Shown one piece after another: positions 56,866-60,136 of a DNA stretch of 60,136 nucleotides. The DNA is from a virus. Numbering within the stretch: the first letter of the stretch is position 1; the number at the start of each line of letters is the position of its first letter. The stretch is from positions 2,947 to 63,082 of IMG/VR virus record IMGVR_UViG_3300030107_000709, one strand, 5' to 3'. The notes beneath the pieces were generated by a model, which had not been told where the DNA came from, ran no database searches, and worked only from the letters and a program-made list of their open reading frames with translations. Made by a program: the position numbers and the translations under genes.

Positions 56866-57543
56866 TTGTCATATTTAATAAGCAATATTCCACATTTCAA
56901 ATGTTGGGTAAGAAAAGAGTTTACGCATAACCATATAAAATATCATGGTGAACATTTACATGGTTTAGCGATTGCAGTTAATACAATACCAGACAGATGT
57001 CTAAGTTTTCAAGTTGTATTTACTGGCATACAAGAAGAAGAGAATACAGTAGGTGGTGCAATGTGGGCACGTCTTCCAATCACAAGTTTGATTGCAGATG
57101 AAGTTTTAGAAAAAATGCCAGAAAGAATGGATACTCATTTAGCACAACCTTGGGATTGTTCTTCTAGAGGTCACTCAGTAATAGTGATGGATAGAATAAG
57201 TTCTAGTCCTTGGCATTGTAAAATAGGTGGAGAGTTTTATAAAGGTAGATATATGTTTACAGTTGATTATACAGATAGTTATATAAGTGATGACCCTGCA
57301 CAACATAAGCAAAGTCATGTACTACAATTAACAGATGCTGGTAAGTGGACTGGTAATATTGTAGCACTACCTAATAATAGAGTTAGAGTAACTAATCCTG
57401 CATTATGGATAGCTGGTAAAGGTGCACCAGATTTTGCACCAAGTCAATACATACATTCTGCAGAAATACATGATAGTTATACAGATCCAAATGTAACATT
57501 TAATAATCTTTATAAGGAGAAAACTAATGATGAAAAAAGCTAA
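56866..57543 (+). CDS. Conserved marine-phage structural-module protein, TTG start (225 aa)
   Basis: The start is TTG, chosen because GGAGATGGAGG lies just upstream and directly abuts the previous stop. Sequence blocks FKCWVRKEFTHNH..HGLAIAVNTIPDRCLSFQVVFTG..GGAMWARLPITSL..THLAQPWDCSSRGHSVIVMDR..DPAQHKQSHVLQLTDAGKWTGNIVALPNNRVRVTNPALW are highly conserved among marine podoviruses that I recall, without known function. Beta-rich; several His, Cys and Asp could form a metal site. Confidence 0.65.
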   Translation: MSYLISNIPHFKCWVRKEFTHNHIKYHGEHLHGLAIAVNTIPDRCLSFQVVFTGIQEEENTVGGAMWARLPITSLIADEVLEKMPERMDTHLAQPWDCSSRGHSVIVMDRISSSPWHCKIGGEFYKGRYMFTVDYTDSYISDDPAQHKQSHVLQLTDAGKWTGNIVALPNNRVRVTNPALWIAGKGAPDFAPSQYIHSAEIHDSYTDPNVTFNNLYKEKTNDEKS

Positions 57544-57679
57544 GTATATGGCTAAAGGTACAAAGTATATGGCTAAAGGAACTAAATATATGTCTAAAGG
57601 TAGTAGCGTTCCTGGAAGTCCAGGTATGTTAAAAAGTAAGAAAAAGAAAAAAATAACTAAAAGAAAAAAGAAAAAGTAA
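57527..57679 (+). CDS. Small Lys-rich protein with KYMAKGT repeats (50 aa)
   Basis: AAGGAG precedes ATG 57527. MMKKAKYMAKGTKYMAKGTKYMSKGSSVPGSPGMLKSKKKKKITKRKKKK: three 7-residue repeats (a 21-base tandem repeat at about 57540-57602) and a polylysine end. The KYMSKG motif also occurs in the 504-aa virion protein at 8679. Probable DNA- or capsid-interacting peptide. Confidence 0.5.
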   Translation: MMKKAKYMAKGTKYMAKGTKYMSKGSSVPGSPGMLKSKKKKKITKRKKKK

Positions 57680-58101
57680 TGGGTAAGCTTTGTCCAAAAG
57701 GTAAAGCAGCAGCTAAACGAAAGTTTGATGTTTATCCATCAGCTTATGCTAATATGTATGCATCTGCAGTATGTAGTGGTAAAGTAAAACCTGGTGGTAA
57801 AAAAAAGAAAAAGAAAAAACTTAAAGTTAAAACTGCATCTAAAGGTGGAGGTCTACGTAAATGGGTAGATGAGAAATGGGTAGATATAGGAGCACCTAAA
57901 AAGAAAGGTAAATATCAACCTTGTGGTAGGAAGAATGCTAAAACATCTAAACGTAAATATCCTAAATGTGTGCCTTTAGCAAAAGCTAGAAAAATGACAG
58001 CAGGACAAAAAGTATCTGCAGTGAAAAGAAAAAGATCAAAAGCACAAGGAGTAGGTGGTAAACCTACAAATGTAAAAACATTTAAAAAGAAAAGAGCATG
58101 A
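57679..58101 (+). CDS. Basic Cys-containing conserved phage protein, DUF5872-like (140 aa)
   Basis: MGKLCPKGKAAAKRKFDVYPSAYANMYASAVCSGKVKPGG.. then GGLRKWVDEKWVDIGAPKKKGKYQPCGRKNAKTSKRKYPKCVPLAKARKMTAGQKVSAVKRKR. The LCPKGKAAAKRKFxVYPSAYAN and KWVDIGAPKKxGKYxPCGR..YPKCVP blocks define a family common in marine phages, which I believe is DUF5872. Cysteines could bind zinc. Likely a DNA-associated virion protein. Confidence 0.65.
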   Translation: MGKLCPKGKAAAKRKFDVYPSAYANMYASAVCSGKVKPGGKKKKKKKLKVKTASKGGGLRKWVDEKWVDIGAPKKKGKYQPCGRKNAKTSKRKYPKCVPLAKARKMTAGQKVSAVKRKRSKAQGVGGKPTNVKTFKKKRA

Positions 58102-58220
58102 ACATAACACCTGAATTAATTACTACAGTACATAATATATCTTGGTTTGATGGAATACTTTATATTATACTTGGATTAAGTGTTTACGCAGCATATAGAT
58201 GGATAAAAAAGAAATGGTAA
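58098..58220 (+). CDS. Tiny membrane protein (40 aa)
   Basis: The ATG overlaps the previous stop (ATGA). MNITPELITTVHNISWFDGILYIILGLSVYAAYRWIKKKW has one central membrane span and a basic end. Overlaps the next small gene. Function unknown. Confidence 0.5.
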   Translation: MNITPELITTVHNISWFDGILYIILGLSVYAAYRWIKKKW

Positions 58221-58357
58221 GACAATTAAAAAAGGTAACTAAACAATTAAAAAAAGCTTCTAGACTTCATGCAGGTCAAGCGAAGATAGTTGCAAACTAT
58301 GTAAAAAAGAATGAGAAAAAGAAAAGACCCAAAAATAGGAACAGGAAAAAAACCTAA
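58199..58357 (+). CDS. Small basic protein (52 aa)
   Basis: MDKKEMVRQLKKVTKQLKKASRLHAGQAKIVANYVKKNEKKKRPKNRNRKKT. The LKKASRLHAGQAK pattern is shared with small proteins in T7-like marine phages that I recall. Helical N-terminal half, polybasic tail overlapping the next gene in another frame. Function unknown. Confidence 0.5.
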   Translation: MDKKEMVRQLKKVTKQLKKASRLHAGQAKIVANYVKKNEKKKRPKNRNRKKT

Positions 58358-58595
58358 GGGTTCTGGTCGTAGATTATATACAGACGAGAATCCAAAGGAT
58401 ACAGTAAGTATTAAGTATGCAACTGTAGCAGATGCAAAAAAAACTATAGCTAAAGTTAAAAAAATTAAAAAACCTTATGCTAGAAAAATACAAATACTAA
58501 CTGTATTAGAACAAAGAGCTAAAGTACAAGGTAAAGCAGAACAAGCAAGATTAGCTAAAGCAGCTAAAGCATATTTAAAAAGGACTAAAAAATAA
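58311..58595 (+). CDS. Small basic conserved phage protein (94 aa)
   Basis: MRKRKDPKIGTGKKPKGSGRRLYTDENPKDTVSIKYATVADAKKTIAKVKKIKKPYARKIQILTVLEQRAKVQGKAEQARLAKAAKAYLKRTKK. The GTGKKPKGSGRRLYTDENPKDTVSIKxAT and KPxARKIQILTVxEQRAKVxGK motifs are conserved in many phages without a known function. Stop overlaps the next ATG. Confidence 0.65.
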   Translation: MRKRKDPKIGTGKKPKGSGRRLYTDENPKDTVSIKYATVADAKKTIAKVKKIKKPYARKIQILTVLEQRAKVQGKAEQARLAKAAKAYLKRTKK

Positions 58596-59275
58596 TGGCA
58601 ACATCAGGTACATATAATTTTAATCTTGACATAGACGAAATTATTCAAGAAGCTACAGAAATGATAGGTGGTGAGCAAACATTAGGACATGAACCTAAAT
58701 CTGCTAGACGTTCTATTAATTTAATGTTGAATGATTGGCAAAATCGTGGTATACTATTATGGAGTATCTTTACAACTGCAGTTACTGTAGATACAAGTGT
58801 AACAAGTTATGCATTAGCAGACTCAGTAAATGATGCATTAATAGTTACATATAGAGCTAGTGCAGCTGGTACAGATACACAATTAACAAGAATAACTTTT
58901 GAAGAGTATAATGTTTTACCTGAAAAGTCTCAAACAGGTAGACCAACACAATATGCAGTTAAAAGAGATTTATCTAATCCAACTATATTTTTATATCCTA
59001 TTCCTAATAATAATGTTGGTGTTTTAAATGTTGAAGCTATTAGACAAGTACAAGATGTTAATAAATCTTTTAATCAAAATGCAGATGCTCCTGCTAGATT
59101 TTTACCTTGTCTAACTGCAGGACTAGCTTATTATATGGGATTAAAAAGAGCTGGTGTGCCTGAAACTAAAATAGCTATATTAAAAAGTAATTATGAAGAA
59201 TTATTAGGAAGAGCAATGGAAGAAGACAAAGAAAGAGCAAGTATTTATTTTAAACCTAAATTAAAAAGTGTATAA
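58595..59275 (+). CDS. P22 gp4-like head-completion/adaptor protein (226 aa)
   Basis: FNLDIDEIIQEATEMIGGEQTLGHEPKSARRSINLMLNDWQNRGILLWSIFTT matches the N-terminal helices of P22 gp4-type adaptors; LIVTYRASAAGTDTQLTRITFEEYNVLPEKSQTGRPTQYAVKRDLSNPTIFLYPIP is the conserved central region. Binds below the portal and starts tail assembly. Overlaps both neighbours by one base. Confidence 0.75.
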   Translation: MATSGTYNFNLDIDEIIQEATEMIGGEQTLGHEPKSARRSINLMLNDWQNRGILLWSIFTTAVTVDTSVTSYALADSVNDALIVTYRASAAGTDTQLTRITFEEYNVLPEKSQTGRPTQYAVKRDLSNPTIFLYPIPNNNVGVLNVEAIRQVQDVNKSFNQNADAPARFLPCLTAGLAYYMGLKRAGVPETKIAILKSNYEELLGRAMEEDKERASIYFKPKLKSV

Positions 59276-59556
59276 TGGCAACTGATAGAAGAGCTATAGC
59301 AATGTGTGATTCTTGTGGATTTGTTTATCCTATAAGAGTTATGAAGTTAAGTAGTTATGATACATTAAGATGCCCTCAATGTTTTGATGGTGCTTTTGAT
59401 TTAAAAAATCATCCCCAAAATCAAGCTCCAAGTTTAAGAGAAGATCCTACTATTAGAAACGCTAGAATAGATGATTTAGGTAGAAATGAAACTTGGGAAC
59501 AAACAAATTTTACTTGGGATGATACAACTAAATATAGATGGTGGCAAACAATATGA
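59275..59556 (+). CDS. Zinc-ribbon protein of the tail module (93 aa)
   Basis: MCDSCGFVYPIRVMKLSSYDTLRCPQCFDGAFDLKNHPQN gives two CxxC pairs of a zinc ribbon; the end WEQTNFTWDDTTKYRWWQTI is aromatic. Similar small zinc-ribbon genes lie between adaptor and fibre genes in marine podoviruses that I recall. Its stop overlaps the fibre ATG (ATATGA). Confidence 0.6.
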   Translation: MATDRRAIAMCDSCGFVYPIRVMKLSSYDTLRCPQCFDGAFDLKNHPQNQAPSLREDPTIRNARIDDLGRNETWEQTNFTWDDTTKYRWWQTI

Positions 59557-60136
59557 GTACATTAACAGGAAAATTAGTAGCAAGTAGTTATAAACAACTT
59601 CTTAAAATGGCAGTATCTGCTAATGAAGGAGTTAGTGCAAGCTTAATAAATGTTCAAACAGGTGATGGAGTTAATACTGCATTACAAGTTGCAACAGGAG
59701 CAGTATATGTAGGAGGTACATTTGGAACAGGTAATGATGTATCTATATCAGGTGATATAGCAATAACAGGTAAAGTTTGTGCATCTACTTATTATGGAGA
59801 TGGAACAAACTTAACAGGTGTTACAGCTACAATCGAAGGTAATATATCTGTATCTAATATTGTTGCAGGAGGTACTTTAAATGTAGCAGGAACTGCAACT
59901 ATAACAGGTGCTGTTATGGTATCTGGTGGTTCTATAGATATTAAAAATACAGGTTCACAATCTAATATTAAATTATACTGTGAGTCTTCTAATGCTCATT
60001 ATGCAGCTTTACAATCACCTCCACATTCTTCTTATAGTGGTAATTTAACAATAACATTACCAACAAGTTCTGCTACACTTATAGGAACATCTACTACTGA
60101 TACATTAACTAATAAAACTTTTGGAGATAAGGTAGA
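59553..60136 (+). CDS. Repetitive tail fibre, N-terminal part (continues at window start)
   Basis: N-terminus MSTLTGKLVASSYKQLLKMAVSANEGVSASLINVQTGDGVNTALQVATGAVYVGG is a typical virion-attachment domain of marine phage fibres. Then come VCASTYYGDGTNLTG, hexapeptide-like Gly repeats and the module SIDIKNTGSQSNIKLYCESSNAHYAAL. The frame is open to the last base and joins position 155 of the left end through the 154-bp overlap, giving about 840 residues ending at 2093. Confidence 0.85.
   Translation, partial: MSTLTGKLVASSYKQLLKMAVSANEGVSASLINVQTGDGVNTALQVATGAVYVGGTFGTGNDVSISGDIAITGKVCASTYYGDGTNLTGVTATIEGNISVSNIVAGGTLNVAGTATITGAVMVSGGSIDIKNTGSQSNIKLYCESSNAHYAALQSPPHSSYSGNLTITLPTSSATLIGTSTTDTLTNKTFGDKV
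59983..60136. repeat. Terminal direct repeat, right copy
   Basis: Second copy of bases 1-154, two mismatches (59984 and 60081). See the left copy for interpretation. Confidence 0.9.

Noticed and set aside
1-60136. Temperate lifestyle genes (integrase, excisionase, CI-like repressor)
   Set aside because: None was recognised; replication, nucleotide metabolism and lysis genes point to a lytic phage.

Overview
The window is almost certainly the complete genome of a strictly lytic tailed bacteriophage, opened inside a tail-fibre gene. The first 154 bases recur as the last 154 bases (1-154 = 59983-60136, two mismatches), and one fibre reading frame runs through the join. The circularised molecule would be 59,982 bp. 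The DNA is very AT-rich. The replication proteins are T7-like (family A DNA polymerase, primase-helicase, gp2.5-like SSB, endonuclease I). The portal, adaptor and gp10-like proteins look P22/podovirus-like. There is also a B12-dependent class II ribonucleotide reductase, an Hsp20 and a GroES, but no integrase, repressor, phage RNA polymerase, tail sheath or tail tube. This mix resembles marine HMO-2011-type/pelagiphage podoviruses, so a low-GC marine alphaproteobacterial host is likely; both assignments are inference from gene content.

Layout: two divergent arms leave an AT-rich, gene-free region at about 43.75-44.15 kb and meet tail to tail at 21.28-21.36 kb, where the last genes overlap on opposite strands. 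The rightward arm (44.1 kb to the end, then 1 to 21.4 kb) encodes morphogenesis and lysis: TerL, portal, GroES, scaffold, decoration and major capsid proteins, adaptors, a 1022-residue protein with a SLOG (YpsA-like) domain, a run of small Lys/Arg-rich proteins, a repetitive fibre, LamG and SPRY-type receptor-binding proteins, a second fibre, a gp10-like protein, three large internal/ejection proteins (504, 953 and 2018 aa) and an M15 endolysin with two small membrane proteins.

The leftward arm (43.7 to 21.3 kb) starts with about 30 small, tightly overlapping genes that mostly share a GGAGAATAAAAATG-type ribosome site. It continues with primase-helicase, polymerase, SSB, a RecB/Cas4-like nuclease, endonuclease I, a DUF3310 protein, ribonucleotide reductase, an independently transcribed hsp20, and a glycosyltransferase/methyltransferase cluster. 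It ends with a GTA-type holin and, unusually, the small terminase subunit. Several sigma70-like promoters (four with a perfect TATAAT and 17-base spacers) and three hairpin-plus-U-tract terminators are visible, so host RNA polymerase probably transcribes everything.

The most interesting unexplained signals are: an ORF-free, GC-elevated, hairpin-rich 300-base block at 38.94-39.24 kb between a terminator and a -10 box (candidate structured RNA); a 14-bp hairpin with a CCUCC anti-Shine-Dalgarno-like loop at 43.06 kb; three copies of a 26-bp intergenic repeat; recurrent T8-C-TT intergenic boxes; terminators abutting downstream start sites; a SLOG domain in the virion-gene arm; a three-domain GT-methyltransferase-DUF115 fusion; and a shared C-terminal GG..K-rich..RGxGxAxRGxG tail on neighbouring proteins.
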